A stretch of 64,000 bases of DNA from Amaurobius ferox (taxonomy: Eukaryota > Arthropoda > Arachnida > Araneae > Amaurobiidae). The stretch covers positions 144,846,051 to 144,910,050 of the forward strand of contig OX578133.1 in NCBI GenBank assembly GCA_951213105.1, in the 5' to 3' direction. The notes under the pieces are model-generated. The model was not told the DNA's origin, did not search any database, and saw only the letters and a list, made by a program, of their open reading frames with translations. Each line of letters starts with the position of its first letter. Position 1 is the stretch's first letter. Made by a program: the position numbers and the translations under genes. Shown here in pieces: positions 34,601 through 48,122 of this stretch.

Positions 34601-36169
34601 GGATCAGCATTATCTTTCACATTTCGCTGCTCTTCCGACAGTTGTCTTACCTACTGTTTCATCTACAAAATGCTCTCAATCTGAAACTTCTTCCAATTAT
34701 GCTAGTGATAAAAAGAGTCCAACATTAAGTAAATTTGGTATCAAAATGACTGAATTTTGTAAAAAACTCTAAATCTCCTTCCTATTCCAACCATTGTAAC
34801 AATTCAAGTAAACCATCAATAACACCTGAAACCTATGTCTCATCTTCTTCTAGTTGTCCTCCTTCCAAAGTGTGCTTTATCTGTAACTTTAGCCTCAGAT
34901 ATAAATAATGGACAAAAAGTTCTTTCTTCTACTAACAATGATAACTTGGAAGTACTTACAAACAAATCATCTAAAGTGCATACTAGGGCAAAACTAACCG
35001 TTAAAACTGATCAAGTGTCTGATACTAACAATAGGATTCGTTCTAATCTCAAGGATACAATTGAAAATCCTAAAAATGACTTTTGGAATAACTTTCTACT
35101 CAAAGTTCAGTTATATTCTAGTAGAATGCACAATTAGTTAGCAGAAATTAAAAAGCTCAATACTACACAAAGGAATTACTTGGAAGAAAAGTTTAACCTT
35201 ATCAAGGAAGCATTCACTGAATGTGAAACTTAACTCCAAATTTCACCATGTTCTCAATCAATTCAACCTGATGCAACTTCAGATCTCATTAAAAATGCAT
35301 TCACTAATGAATTACAATCATTCAAAGAACGTATATTTTATGAACTCAATACCTTTTCCAACCACATTAAGAATGAGATCCCTGAATTAATCAACAGGTC
35401 TGTCAAGCACAACATTAAAAATCTATCAAGTCCTCTATCTCTTTCTCACCTTTTGTTACCCAGAAAAACATCCAACCCACGACCTATGCCAGTGTTCTCC
35501 TGCAAGGAAAGGGTAGTACAAAATCCAATCTGGAACCTAAAAATGATCTTTTCACCTTTCCTTGCCCGAAAGACAAAGTAAAAAATATTGTTACACTGAA
35601 TAACTGAACAATAAATATTACATGTAATGAGGAAAATGCAGACAAATTTTTGAAGTCCTCTATTAAAGAAAAATTTGATATCAAAAAACAGAATGAAAGA
35701 AAAATATATCTGATCATCTTTAACATACCAGTCTTATAATAGTGAAAATGTAAAATCTCTTATATGCAATAATATCATTTCAATCAATCATGCTGACATC
35801 AAATTCATAAAAAATTATAAAATCAATAATAGATTCTACAACTGGATTTTCCTAACAGATAACAAGAATGCCAAATTACTCATCAAAGCAAAAAAGTTGT
35901 TTCATCATTTCAACTATTTTTATGTCAAAAAGTACATATCATTAAAAAGATGTTTCCACTGTCAGTCCTTCGACCATGTGGCAAACTATTGTCCTTCTCC
36001 CACTGGATATTGTAGCCATTGCTCCAACAATAATAATTCTTTTAAGAACTGCAATGCCAAAACTTTGACATGCATTAACTGCTGCAAGGCTAATGATGGT
36101 GATAAAAAACTTGACTATATACGAATCACCACTCCCATGATCGAGCAGCTTGTAGGTAGGTCTGTTTAA
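34601..36169 (+). pseudogene. LINE ORF1 (gag-like) relic with zinc knuckles
   Basis: Starts with ATG at 34601 (MDQHYLSHFAALP) and runs through Ser/Lys/Asn-rich segments in shifting frames to 36169. At 35957-36105 it has tandem Cys knuckles: CFHCQSFDHVANYC, then YCSHCSNNNNSFKNC, then LTCINC. This is the pattern of ORF1 proteins of I/Jockey/R1-type LINEs. Several stops and frameshifts; no reverse transcriptase frame follows, so the copy lacks or has lost ORF2. Confidence 0.75.
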
Positions 36170-37535
36170 AAGGAAATCAATAAAATTAGAGCCCTTCCGA
36201 AGGACTTCTAGTTCTTCTTTTAAGTTCATTTTCTTTGTGCTCATGCTGTTCTTTTTATGCAACTTTTATATTGTTTTTAATAGTATTTTATATTGTACAT
36301 ATTATCTGAAAAGTAGAACTTAAACGACACTAACTGACGACACTACCAGAAGTTTCTTTTATGCACTTAGTATACGTTATTCACTTATTCATATATTTCT
36401 TTGTCTATTTCTCTGTTGCCTTGTACATATTGTAAATAATTTTTCCCTTTTCTTTTAACCCTTTTTCTCTTTCGGCCTTACATTACTTGGCTCTAAATTC
36501 TTACTAAAAAATTTCCTTTTTCAGTATTTGGCTTTTTCCTTTTCTAAAATTCTCTCTTTTTTGGTCTCTTTTTTTTTCTTCCCACGATAATTGGCTTTTA
36601 TAAAAACTCATTTGTAAAACTGTATGTTTAAAAAGATATCTCTTCAAGTATATGTTTCTAAATTTTTAATAAAATCTTGGTAGTTCGCTGACCATGGAAG
36701 TTTGTTTCGGCTAACTTCCATTCCCGGCCACACAAACAGCTGCTATATACCCTAGAGTTAGTCAAGTGATTTGGATCTTCAACACTTCAACATTCTACAA
36801 AATGCACGTAAACATTTCAAAGACTTTTAAAACTAGAAACACATGTGGTTCATTAGAAAAAAAGCTTAATTGCATCCAAGCTAACATATGGTAATATCAA
36901 AACATGATCTGGACATCTGTCATGTTCCCATATAGTATTATCAAAACATAGCCCGGATACCTGTTTCAACAATTATGCATGCTCAAAATGGGTTTCCGCA
37001 ATTCAATATTTGACTGAAACCATAGCTATGTATGGTGAGTTTTAAATTTTCCTAAACCCTTATGACGACACTACCAGAAGCTATATTTTATCACAAAACT
37101 TGGCAAGTACAACAAAACCCATAACTATTATTCAGGTACTTTGCCCAGTTTTGTTTTCATCACAGCTCATCAGCACTAAATAGCTCAACTACACTGGCAG
37201 TAATAACATATTTAATAAAAAAGCTTAATATTACATTATCATTATTACGCAACTAATATTTAAGCCTGTCAATATGAAGGAAACTAACACTCTTAAAAGT
37301 TGCAGTTAAAAAAATTAAACTGAAACTTTTTAATAATAAGTTTCATTTAACAATGTATGGGGCTTAGCACCAAAAATAATCATCTCAAACAAAAATTGGA
37401 TCAGTTAGGTTCTGTCCCATGGTTGCGTTTTAGCCTTTTAGGTCCTGGTAGAGGGGCTTTGAGAGGGTTGTGAGAGACTTTATTTCTCACCTTAAATTTG
37501 TCTTCTCTAGCAGAAGAAATCTAAAATCTGACTGT
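36170..37535. other. unassigned intronic DNA
   Basis: AT-rich and T-rich (36400-36600). CACTACCAGAAG occurs at 36343 and 37068, suggesting an old repeat. Around 36880-37010 it resembles 32880-33070 (blocks like ATATCCAGGTCACA/GATACCTG and TTGAAACA), possibly hAT non-coding sequence. Confidence 0.35.
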
Positions 37536-37875
37536 TAAGTTTGATACAGTGGTCAATACAAAAAGTGTGCACAGATTCAGCTTTCTAAGCCACTGAAAGG
37601 CTGCTTCATAGCCTGGAAAGACTTTTTGGAGGAAAAAAAAATCTCTGTTAACTAGGGGGTATCGAAAATCTGGCTGTCCAATGGTTGATACTATAAGTAT
37701 TCAAAGATTCAGCCTTCTAGGGGGTCTGAAAATATTTTGAAAAATTCATTTTCTCTGCCCCCAGAGGTCAAATCGAAAATATGACCCTGTTAGGATATGT
37801 CCCATGATAATACTATAAGTTTGCAAAGACTCAATATCACAGGTTGTCAAGGGGCTTCTGGAAGGTCTGGAAACG
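37536..37875 (+). repeat. three diverged ~130-bp tandem units
   Basis: Units near 37545, 37680 and 37800 share a GGTTGATACTATAAGT-type start, CAAAGATTCAGC and CTTTCTAGGG. Non-coding. Confidence 0.55.
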
Positions 37876-37889
37876 CAAACACATTAGAC

Positions 37890-38336
37890 CAGTGTTTCCC
37901 AAGTGGTGAGTCATAACCCGGCACCGGGCCATGAAAGCAAAAAACCGGGTCACCTAAAAAAAACCTCGAAAACCTATGTGTTTTAATTTGGGTTTTCATT
38001 TTTTCACTAAACTTTAAAATACAGGTAAATGGGACTACGGAATAGATAATTTAAATTAATCGAGACAAATGATGAGCTCTATTTGTGCCATTTTGCAGTC
38101 TAGCACATATTCGACAAAATACTACGGATAGATTTTTGGCTGTCTTGTCATCGGGAGTACCAGTTTTAGCAGAAAATGTGATAAAATTTCTAATGCCTTT
38201 TGTCATGACCTATAAGTGTGAAGCAGGCTTTTCAACAATGGCTATCCTAAAAAATAAATATAGAAACTGTTTTGAAGTCGAACCGGATCTAAAAATAAAG
38301 TTATCTTTTTTTTCCAAACCTGAAGTTTCTAGTTAA
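37890..38336 (+). pseudogene. hAT element fragment (left end plus C-terminal transposase)
   Basis: Left end CAGTGTTTCCCAAGTGGTG at 37890 is typical of hAT elements. From 38085, a translated fragment contains MPFVMTYKCEAGFSTMA then LKNKYRNCFEVEPDLKIKLS, the hAT C-terminal region found in ZBED/SCAND-like transposases. Most of the transposase is missing between them, so this is an internally deleted, inactive copy. The right end was not identified. Confidence 0.75.
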
Positions 38337-38339
38337 CAA

Positions 38340-40780
38340 GAAACAGCATTACACTTCTCATTAATAACATATTTGGTTTTAGTTTGATTTCTTTTCATTT
38401 TTGTAAGAGAGTACATATAGATTAAAGGATGATTTTTTTTTATTTCAAATGAAATTGTATGAGGATGATTTTCCTAAATATAATTGGTAGGACAGGGAGA
38501 TCATAAAAAAAATTATATTCTGTATTTCTTTTAGAAATGCATTTATTGATTTAAACTGTTTCTAAGATAATAGATTTTAAAATTTAAAACATTTTTGCAA
38601 TTGGAAGTATATCTCTGTAACTAACTGTTGAGAAAATAGCCATTGGTCTGGTCACCGATAGGTCACCTTATATATTATATTATTTGTATTCAAACAGATA
38701 TCATCCCCTACAAAAATAAGTTTCGTGCTTATAGCATATTTTGAGGTTAGAATTGATTTAGGCATAAAAATTGAGCTGTTTAAAATATTTTCTGATATTT
38801 TACAATAGCTTAGAAGAACACTACAAATACATTGTAACTTGTCAAGCCCGTGCATGCATATTTTATTATTAGAATGATCAGATGAATTAGAAAATGCATT
38901 GGGATTCAATAATCATACACACCAGTGTCTTCCTATAGCATGTGCACCCCTATATCAAAGAACATGAACAATATGGATGATAAATTAATATTTTTAAAGA
39001 CAGCGAGAGAAAGTACTTTACTTATGAAGGGTAGAAAAGTCATGATCTACCCCGATAACCTACTAATGATTTGTCATGGAGTGAACTTAGGGATAATGAT
39101 TACTCTTACCAGTTAAACAATTTATAAATGATTGCAAAGTGTAACTTTATGCTCAAACAATAATTAATTCACAATGTAAAATGCTGTGCAAGCAAAATGT
39201 AGTTAAGGATTGGATCATTTTTAAAATGCATTACTATTTTATATTTAGTTTTTTTGTCAAGGTCTATCAACCAATGGATAGCTGACATAGTTAAAATAAT
39301 GTCAATATTAATTTACAAGATTAAACTAAATTTGATTTAAAAGATTTATTTTATATCTTTTATCCCATTTGATGGAACCTGCTTACAATGATGAAAATCC
39401 ATTATGTGTTTTTGAAATGATTATATGCTTACATTTTATTTGCACTACATTTTAAGCTGTGACCTAATTATTTCATGAAAGACTTTCAAATTTTCTTTAA
39501 GATTACAAGTTTAATAGTTTTGAAAACTGATAAGATATGGTTTAAAGAACAACATCTATCAAATATTTTCTTTGGTGGAAAATACATTGTCAGCTGCTAT
39601 GCATAAATATGCATTTTGATTCTGAGTAGGGTACATTTATTGTGCATTAAACTAATGCACAATTTCTGACACTCTAGGCATGGATACATGGACTTTTTCC
39701 TATCAAGTGGCAAAGTCAATTGCATTCTAATTCTAGATTAATTTGGATTACATGTTTTATTTAATTTGTCTCATACATATATTACTATAAATTATAATTT
39801 CAATGATATTAATTTACAAGGCTGAAGCACAAATTTGATTTAAGATTTATTTTATTATCTCAATAAAATAAAGTGTGCACGGCTAGGCATTCTGCAAATT
39901 TTAAGTCAGACTAAATAACTAATTGCATTATTCTTATTGTTATAAAATTGCTCTTAAGACTTTTGATTCCAGTCTTATCTGCACAGGAAACAGAATTATG
40001 TGAATACATTTTACTTCTATTCTTGAATACTGTAATTTGACACAATTCCACTTTCCATATAGATGAGACTAGAATCCTCTTCGAAGCAATGTAACAATTT
40101 TCCAAAAGAATCCTTTAGCACCACCCTAACCTGATAAATACTCCCATAGTTTTGGGTAGGGAATTGGATAAGATAAAATAAAATTGTTCAAACTATTGCA
40201 AAAATAACTGTAAAGTAAAACATTTATGATTTTTTTTAGTAGCCATGCTTCTCCTAGACCGCATAATGACGAATATAGGTCATTCAGAAATGTGAATTAT
40301 CCTCGATATATATTACGAGACCCTTTCTGCAGAAAGGTTATATTAAATGGTCATTATATCAGACATTGCTTTTGCGATTTTTTCAGGGAGGAAGCAGGAA
40401 AGTGAATGCCAATTTTACACACCTTATAAATTTTTGTAATTTCAGAAGAAAAATATTCCTCGATTTAGAAACTATCCTTAATGAATAACAATATCAAATA
40501 AAATATCATATAATCCATTTAATGTGATGCACTGCAAAAATGAAACAAAGCAAAAGGTTATACATACTGTGCTGCATACTTTCTAGATTTTCTTGAAGAA
40601 TGCTATTATTTGTATCTACTGTTAAGTTTTATCTGGAGTATTCAAAGACACCATTTTCTAAATTATTGATATAAGAAAGTCACCATTTTTTTTCTTGTCT
40701 TTTAAAATGTTTCAAAACACTTTAATCGAGTCACAGCTTCTTTTATAGTGGTAGGAGACTCAGAAACTTCATGAATTTCT
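38340..40780. other. unassigned intronic DNA
   Basis: About 2.4 kb of AT-rich sequence. ATTAATTTACAAG-type runs at about 39308 and 39810 hint at an old duplication. No gene, RNA or transposon end recognised. Confidence 0.4.
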
Positions 40781-41258
40781 TCATCTAAAAAATATACTAC
40801 TTCATTATTGCAGAGTTTCCCCCAGGCAGATTTGGAAGGGTGCAGCGCCCTGCCTGCCCTTTTGTTACTAGAGCAGTGCCCATCTTGCCTTTTATTATGA
40901 GAAGAGCGCCCTTTCTGTCCTTCTGTTAGTAGATCAGATCCCCTACTTATCCATTTTCTAAGAGAGCAATGTCTATCCTCAAACAAAAATCAACAAGTCC
41001 TTGTATGACCTCAGATAAGTCCCAGAGACCTTTCTCTATGTTCATTACCATAAATTTTGATCATGTGTATCTCCTGTCGCCCCCTCCTCCTTCAAAGAAA
41101 GAATAAAGGTTAAGCTGTACAGTGATTTAGTGCCAAAGAAAAGAGGATTGACAGCCCCACATCACTTTTTCCTCCATTAAATGAAACAAAACAAAAAGGG
41201 GAAGATTAAGCACATACATTCCTTCTTTCACTTGAAGAAAACTTTCAAAACAATTTTC

Positions 41259-41893
41259 GGTACTTATGGGTTATAGAGACCATGGGTTACCGACTACTTT
41301 TCCGAGTTGTCACCAACACGAACGTTGGCGATATAATCTGATACAAGAAATTCACTACAAACACAATGATTACAATTTAATATATAATGGGATTTGATCA
41401 ACTTTATTTAACAAAAAAATATTATGTTACATTGAAATTTGTGGCAGCCAAAACTCAGCTATTGCTGATAAAATGTCATTAAATTTATCACTATGCTTTT
41501 TGATAAGCCATTTCGCAGATCCCCAGAGTCTCTATGGTCTGTGTATGAGTCCTGGTTTCTGGATCCATGAAGTTATACCAACGGTTTACTTTCAAATGTT
41601 GAAAGCCAGTGTAAGTGCCACACCTATCTATAATATCATAAACCGGTATAAACCAGAATTTGACGTGGTCGCTACGTGTTGTCTTCATGTTAGCTGAGTT
41701 TAGGCTGCCACAAATTTCAATGTAACACAATATTTTTATGTTAAGTAAAGTTGATCAAACCCCATTATATATTAAATTGTAATCATTGTGTTTGTAGTGA
41801 ATTTCTCGTATTGGATTATATCGCCAATGTTTTTGTTGGCGACAACTTGGAAAAGTAGTCAATAACCCATGGTCCCTATAACCGATAAGTACC
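41259..41893. mobile_element. 635-bp MITE with ~205-bp terminal inverted repeats
   Basis: Starts GGTACTTATGGGTTATAG and ends in the complement of GGTACTTATCGGTTATAG. The inverted arms (41259-41465 and about 41690-41893) match at roughly 90%. Flanked by the 8-bp duplication CAATTTTC (41251-41258, 41894-41901). The opposite arm of the inverted duplication has the empty site (AAAACTGTTTTGAAAG, 48762-48777). An 8-bp target fits hAT, P or Merlin; the GG end is not the usual hAT start. No transposase. Confidence 0.92.
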
Positions 41894-42394
41894 CAATTTT
41901 CTTTATCAACTTAAATTTTTGCCAAATTATTCCATGTTTGATATGCATTTGATCTATGAAGTTCTGAAAATGTAAACTCTGTAAGCATATTTGCTCTAAA
42001 ACAAATATTTAAAAATATAGATTTCTGGACTAGGGTTCTTTGTGCCATTTGCAGTAAGAAGTTCACGTTGATAGATGATTCAATCAAAACAGAGGGCGAT
42101 AGGAGGGGGGGGGGAGTTGTTAGATTAGCACAGTGCATTTGCTTTAATTTTAGTCGGCTTTAATGAAATATGGGATAACTTATTTTCTTTATTACTAACT
42201 TATTATTTTCTTATTTACTAACCGCCTTTAGCATCCAGCCTAGTCCCTTTTTGAAAAATCTCTTAATTTACTTTCTTACTGTAGACTGCATATCTCTGCT
42301 ATGTGTGAAAGTCATAGCTAATGGTACTTCCATTGTAGTTCATGTAATAGTTATCGACTGTGTATCTGTCCACAGTTGCCCATTGGGTGAATCA

Positions 42395-42965
42395 GACACC
42401 ACTCAAGTGGTGGGGCCCGAACTCCGGGAGTATGAGAAAAATTGTTGGAGAGTTCAACTCCCCAACAATTTTTTGAGAGAGGAGAAGACATGAAAAATGT
42501 ACAAAAGAGGAAAGCGAAATATGAAGGGGAACCCAGGAATTTGTATGGGCGGCCCTGATCTGATCACTACGCAGACAGATGCAGTATATGTTATATACAA
42601 TATAATGATAACTCCACTCCATGCAATAATGATACGCAAGCTGTGCATATATTTAATTCGCATTCATATTTAATTCACGTAGCGGATTTACTTCCAATGC
42701 AGTTCATACAATGGCTTTTGACCACGGCCACCCATAAGGAGGGTTGGACACCACTCAAGTGGTGGGGCCCCAATGATTTTTTGAGAGAGAAGACATGAAG
42801 AATGCCCAAAACAGGAAAATGAAATATAAAGGGGGGACTCATTAATTTGTATGAGCGGCCCTGATCCGTTCACTATGCAGACAGATGAAGTAAGCATTAT
42901 ATACGATAGCTCCGCTCCATGCAATAACGATTCGACATATTTAATTCATGTAGAGAATTTACAAA
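42395..42965 (+). repeat. ~300-bp tandem pair in the left arm
   Basis: Two units (about 42395-42720 and 42720-42965) share ACACCACTCAAGTGGTGGGG, AATTTTTTGAGAGAG, AAGACATGAA and CGGCCCTGATC. The right arm carries the equivalent pair inverted at 47345-47790 and 48280-48420. CCACTCAAGTGGTGG is itself palindromic. Confidence 0.8.
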
Positions 42966-43374
42966 ATTAAGCACCTTTTTTTAACAATCCACATATAATG
43001 CATGCAATAATGATATAAATCTTGTGCAGATGCAAGCAAATCGTGTAGCATTGTATTATGAACCCACGCACTATGCAGACTTATAATTGATTAACAGTAT
43101 GTTGCAGGACAGCATGCAATCCGCATAGCAGATTTCAAACACAAAATAAATGCCCTTATATTAGCAAACTCGCCTTTGATCCATTCATGGATGCATGCAA
43201 TAATAATAATCAAGCTCATTTAATAATGATATGCCTGCTTTAAGAACGTATGCAGTAGTTGTCGATCGCATACTTGCCCGCTACGTGGGCTTACGGCTAA
43301 GATACGGACGTTACGCAGACTCATGAAAGTATGTTGCATGCACTATATGTATAACAAACAATGGACAATTCAGA

Positions 43375-44890
43375 TTTTTTTTTTTTAAAGCTCTTAAAAC
43401 CAATTTATATTTATACAGAATTTTTTTTAATTTCAAATATCCAAGCGAAAATCTCTTAAAATAATTATTTATTTAAATGTCAAGAAATAAAAAACCGCAA
43501 AATCTACTCAAACCCAAAACGGCCCGTGATTGGCTGTGACATCATATGGCCTGTTCGACCTGTGATGCAACATTCCATCGCATTTTGCCTTGAGATATTT
43601 ACAGGGTAGTAGGGGTTTAATTTTGTTTACAATTGAAATTTTACTTTTGTACTTAGTCTGTTTGAATATGGATCATTTGCTGATTATTTTATTTTATTGA
43701 AAACATGGATCCTTGTTTTGATCATCAGACAATTTGCCTAAGATCAATTTTACTGTGATGGTGCTCTATTTCAGAAATAATAAATATTTTGTGACAGCTG
43801 AAACTTGAGGTGTAAACTTGATACCCTTTTCTTGAAAGGTTTATTATTATTATTATTACTATTATTATTATTATCATTATTATGTGAATTATATCTATGT
43901 TTAGGGTATCTGTGGTGGAAATCTGAGCATTGCGAAAAATGCAAACAACTTGGATGCCAATTTCTCCAAACCTGATAGATAAAAATGTACATATTTTTTT
44001 TCTTATTCTGTTGGTCCAGATCATGAATATGTAAAATAATTTTAATACTTTGGAACTTTCTTAGAAAACTCTTAAAGCATCTATCCGAGTGAGTGACTTT
44101 TTAATTTTTCTTACTTTCACTCAAACTTCAAAAGATAGATATAAATAGTAAGCAATAAAAATATGTATTAGCAAATTTAGATTCTGAATCTAATTTTTGA
44201 AAAACAAAAAGCTAATTTATTGAACCTTATTGGCTTAGTTTTCGAGTAATCATCTTCTCAAGTTGAAGAAGATTAAAAAATTTTCGTTGTACAAGTTTGT
44301 AATGCTAAAAGTGCTAGCTATGAACAATAAGCAATAATTTGTAGCTCTTTTAAAGTCTTGCAAGTGTATATTGGGTTTTGGATCGAGTGGTTATAATTTC
44401 GATAGCTTAGTTTTTAATTTGGATTTTCCAATAGCTGGGAAAGCTGCAATATTTAAAATATCACGATTGTTGCAGCTCAGTGTCTTTACTTACTCCTTGG
44501 TGAAATATGGGTGCACAAGAACGAGATATTTTATTTTGTTTAAAGAAATTAGAAGGTTATATAAAATAAACTTGGGGATTCTAAAGATGTTTAATGATTG
44601 GTGAGGATATAATACCATAATACATGGAAATATACATAATCAAGTGCGTAAATATGTGCCGCCAGACAAGTTTATAAATTAACTTGAATGTAAAATCTCA
44701 TCGGATATATTGTTAAGTTTAATATATATATTTCAAAGCAAGTTAATAAAAAAATTTCATATTTTGAGAAAATAGCATAATTAGTCAGAGTATCCAGATG
44801 AAATCAGGACGAAAAGTAAAAGTGCTCTAGCTAGCTATAAACAGTTAGCAAGTAATTTGTAGCACTTTGAAAGCCTGTAAATGAAACAAA
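43375..44890 (-). repeat. repeat family D, copy 2
   Basis: Reverse complement of 3060-4545 along its whole length, from AATTCAGATTTTT at 43378 to TAGCTAGCTATAAAC and TTGTAGCACTTTGAAAG at about 44865. It lies in the centre of the inverted duplication. Confidence 0.8.
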
Positions 44891-45394
44891 TGAGTCTAAA
44901 ATCGAACAAATTAAATCTTACTGAAGTTTTATTTAACAAAATATTATTTACGTAAAACCATTTTGGCTCCATCGAACTGGACGACCCACCTCTGATTTTT
45001 TTTTTTTTTTTTTTTTTTGTAATGTGCTCCGTAATTTGAGTGCAAATAGCCTTTTATAGTTAAATTTGCTATATAGTAAATTTACACTGAAAGTTTAGAT
45101 TGAATGTTGCATTTTTTCTGGGAATTAAAAATAATATTTATGTGTATATGTATATATATTTTTATGCATATATTTTTTATTATATTTATATGATTTGTGA
45201 GGATTCTAAATATAATACCAAATAGTTTATTTTTAAATTAAAAGCAGTTTTAAATTGTTTCTTATAATATTATATGTTAAAACCTGCAGTTTTCCCTAGG
45301 ATTAAAAAAGGGCAGGGTGCTGTTACCAGAAAAGGGCACTTCTTAGAAAAAAAGGGCACATATTTTTTATGTTTGATTTATGCTTGGGATTTTT

Positions 45395-46840
45395 ATGACG
45401 AAAATCGGAGCATTGCAAAAAAATGTAAACACTTTTGTCACGTATACCTCTAAGTCTAATAGACAAAAAATGTAAACACTTTTGTCACGTATACCTCTAA
45501 GTCTAATAGACAAAAAATGTAAATATATTTTCTTAATTTGTAAGAAATAGTGTCAAGATTGTGAATATATAAAATTAATTTTAATTTTTTAATATTTTGG
45601 ACTTGTTTTTTGAAAAACTTAAAAAAGTATCTGTCCGAGCAAGTGTTTTTTTTTTTCATTTTGCTCTTATTTTCACTAGAAATATCTTCGAACCATAAAA
45701 GACAGATATAAGTAGTAAGGGATAAAAATATGTATTAGGAAATTTAGTTGCTAAATCTATATTTATATTTTAAAAATGTGCTTATAGTTTTCGAGTAATC
45801 GTTTTGTCGAGTTGAAGAGCGAAAATTTCCCCTTTTTCAAGTTTGTAATGCTATCTCAGAAACTAAACCTGTAAACAATTATGCAAAAATATAGCTCTTT
45901 GAAATCCCTACAAGTGTACATAATTGGATTTTGGATGAGCTCTTTGTTTGCTAAGTATAGTGGTTATAATTTTGATATTTTAGTATTTTAACCTGGGTTT
46001 TCCAATGTGTGGGAGAGCTGTAATTTACTTAAAATGTTACGATTGTTTCAGCTGAATCTGATACTTACTCCTTGGTGAAATATTTGTGCATAAGTATGAG
46101 ATAATCTTATTTTGTTTAAAAAATCAGGACATTAAATGAACTTGGAGATTCTAAAAATCTGTAATGATTGGTTAGGTTTGAACAAAAGAAATGAAAATAT
46201 ACATATTCAAGCACATATTTATGTGCCGCCAGGCAAGTTTATAGATTATAGTTCAGGTTTATTTCAGGTCAGATAAGTTTATTTTATATACTGAAAAAGA
46301 AGTTCGTAAAATAAATAATTTTATATTTTAACCTGAAGTCTATGGTCGAAGCATCCAGATAAAATCGTTGTGAAAACTAAAGAGCTAACTAGCTATAAAC
46401 AGTTATCGAGTCATTTATAGCACTTTGAAATCCTATAAACAATATAAATGAATCTGAAAAAATCGAATAGCTTTATTGAACTTTACTGAAGTTTTATTTT
46501 ACAAAATGTTATTCATTTCAAACCATTTTGGCTTTATCGGACGGGAGTCACCACCACTAAGGTATGAAAATGTTTCTTTTGTTGAGAACAAATTTAACAT
46601 TGAATAAATTCTATTTTTACATCAAATGTAATTATAGTCTTGAGCAATTGGGTTTATTAGCAATTACAATTATTGAATTTATATAAATTTAGAGTTTATT
46701 AAATTTAAAAAGGAGAATATAAAATTTTGATTTTTAGTATTTTCTCATTAGTCAATGAGGGTTCATGATTTTAAGGGATAAGATATATTTAAATGTTGAA
46801 AGTATTTGTTAATTGTTTGTTGTTATATATTGATTAAAAA
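45395..46840 (-). repeat. repeat family D, copy 3, with extension
   Basis: 45395-46530 matches family D. The extension to 46840 (block GAGCAATTGGGTTTATTAG) matches 50095-50345 inverted. Together with 50095-51450 it forms an inverted pair of about 1.4-kb arms around 3.25 kb. Confidence 0.75.
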
Positions 46841-47792
46841 AAAAAAATTATAATTTAAATAACTAAATAAAATTCCAGAAAGCTCCATAAAATCACCGTA
46901 TAAAGTTTTGAACTATGGATTAGCAAATGTTTAACTGCTAAGTTAATCACTATTCCATGGAGCAGAGTTATTAATAGTGCGAGCAACGTACATTCATGTA
47001 TCTGCGCAGCATCAGTATCTTTAGCCGTAAACTCGCGTAATGGACGAGCATGCGAAAGCAACTACTGCATACATCCCTAAAGCGGGTGTATCGTTTATTA
47101 AATGAGCTTGATTATTATTATTATTGCATGTGTCCGCGGAGCGGGTCAAAGACGAGTCCTCCAATATGAGGGGGGTTATTTTGTGTTTAAAATCTGCTAT
47201 GAGGATGTCGTCCAACTTAATCCATAAGTCTGCATAGTACGCGTGTTCATAACACAATGTCACACGATTTGCACATGTCTACACAAGGTATATATCGTTA
47301 TTGCATGCATTGTATGCGGATTACATACAATCGTTAAAAGAAGGCGCTTAATTTTATAAATCCGCTATCCGAATTAAATATGTCGAATCATTATTGCATA
47401 AAACGGAGTTATCGTTATATTATATATAACGCATATTGCATCCGTCTGCGTAGTAGTCGGGTCAGGGCCTCTCATACAAATTTCTAGGTTACCCTTCATA
47501 TTTCGTTTTCCTCTTTTGTGTATTCTTCATGTTTTCTCCTCTCTCAAAAAATTATTGGGGGCCCCAGCACTTGAGTGGTGTCTGACCCTCCTTATGGGCA
47601 ACCGTGGTCAGATACACAACAAATAGCTATTGCATAGCCTGCATTGGAAGTAAATCCGCTACGCAAATTAAATATATCCGCGTATCATTATTGCATGGAG
47701 CGGAGTTTTCATTATATTGTATATAACGCGTAGTGGTCAGATCAGGGCCGTCCATACAAATTCCTGGGTTTCCTTTCATATTTCATTTTCCT

Positions 47793-47944
47793 TGTGGCGA
47801 TTGTGCGTCGCCGTGCCTCGAACCAGGAACCTGTTGCATTGTAGACAGACATTATAATCACTGAGCAAAAGCTAGCTCTTCCTCTGTTCTTATAATTCGG
47901 GTACAGGTTCCAAGCATCTTTGATCAGATGTCTTGGCTGCCGCA
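47793..47944 (-). repeat. TRIM-like LTR (3' on minus strand)
   Basis: Carries on the minus strand the A-box-like TTGCTCAGTGA (47868-47858) and B-box GGTTCGAGGCA (47824-47814). The B box has one more mismatch than in the other LTR. Confidence 0.82.
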
Positions 47945-48122
47945 CACTCCCTCCGCTGATGATGAAGGCCGGGAGGCATGTCGCCTCGGCATGACGGTCA
48001 GTCGTGGTCAACCAGGAAGGGAGTGTCAAGGCTTCTGACTCCGTTGGTGCTGCCATCTCGTATTGAGATGGTGAGATCGTTGGAGAGGAAGGTTGCGTGT
48101 TTCGTATGTCCAGGGTAACCAC

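Larger units (their letters stand above)
40782..43365 (+). repeat. large inverted duplication, left arm
   Basis: The reverse complement of 46855-49220 matches this arm in order: 40800-41250 with 49220-48770, 41905-42265 with 48770-48480, 42285-42540 with 48440-48280, and 42985-43350 with 47330-46990. The arm also contains a ~300-bp tandem pair (see 42395-42965) and a MITE (41259-41893) absent from the other arm. Identity is well below 100%, so this is old and not an assembly fold. No coding sequence. Confidence 0.85.
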
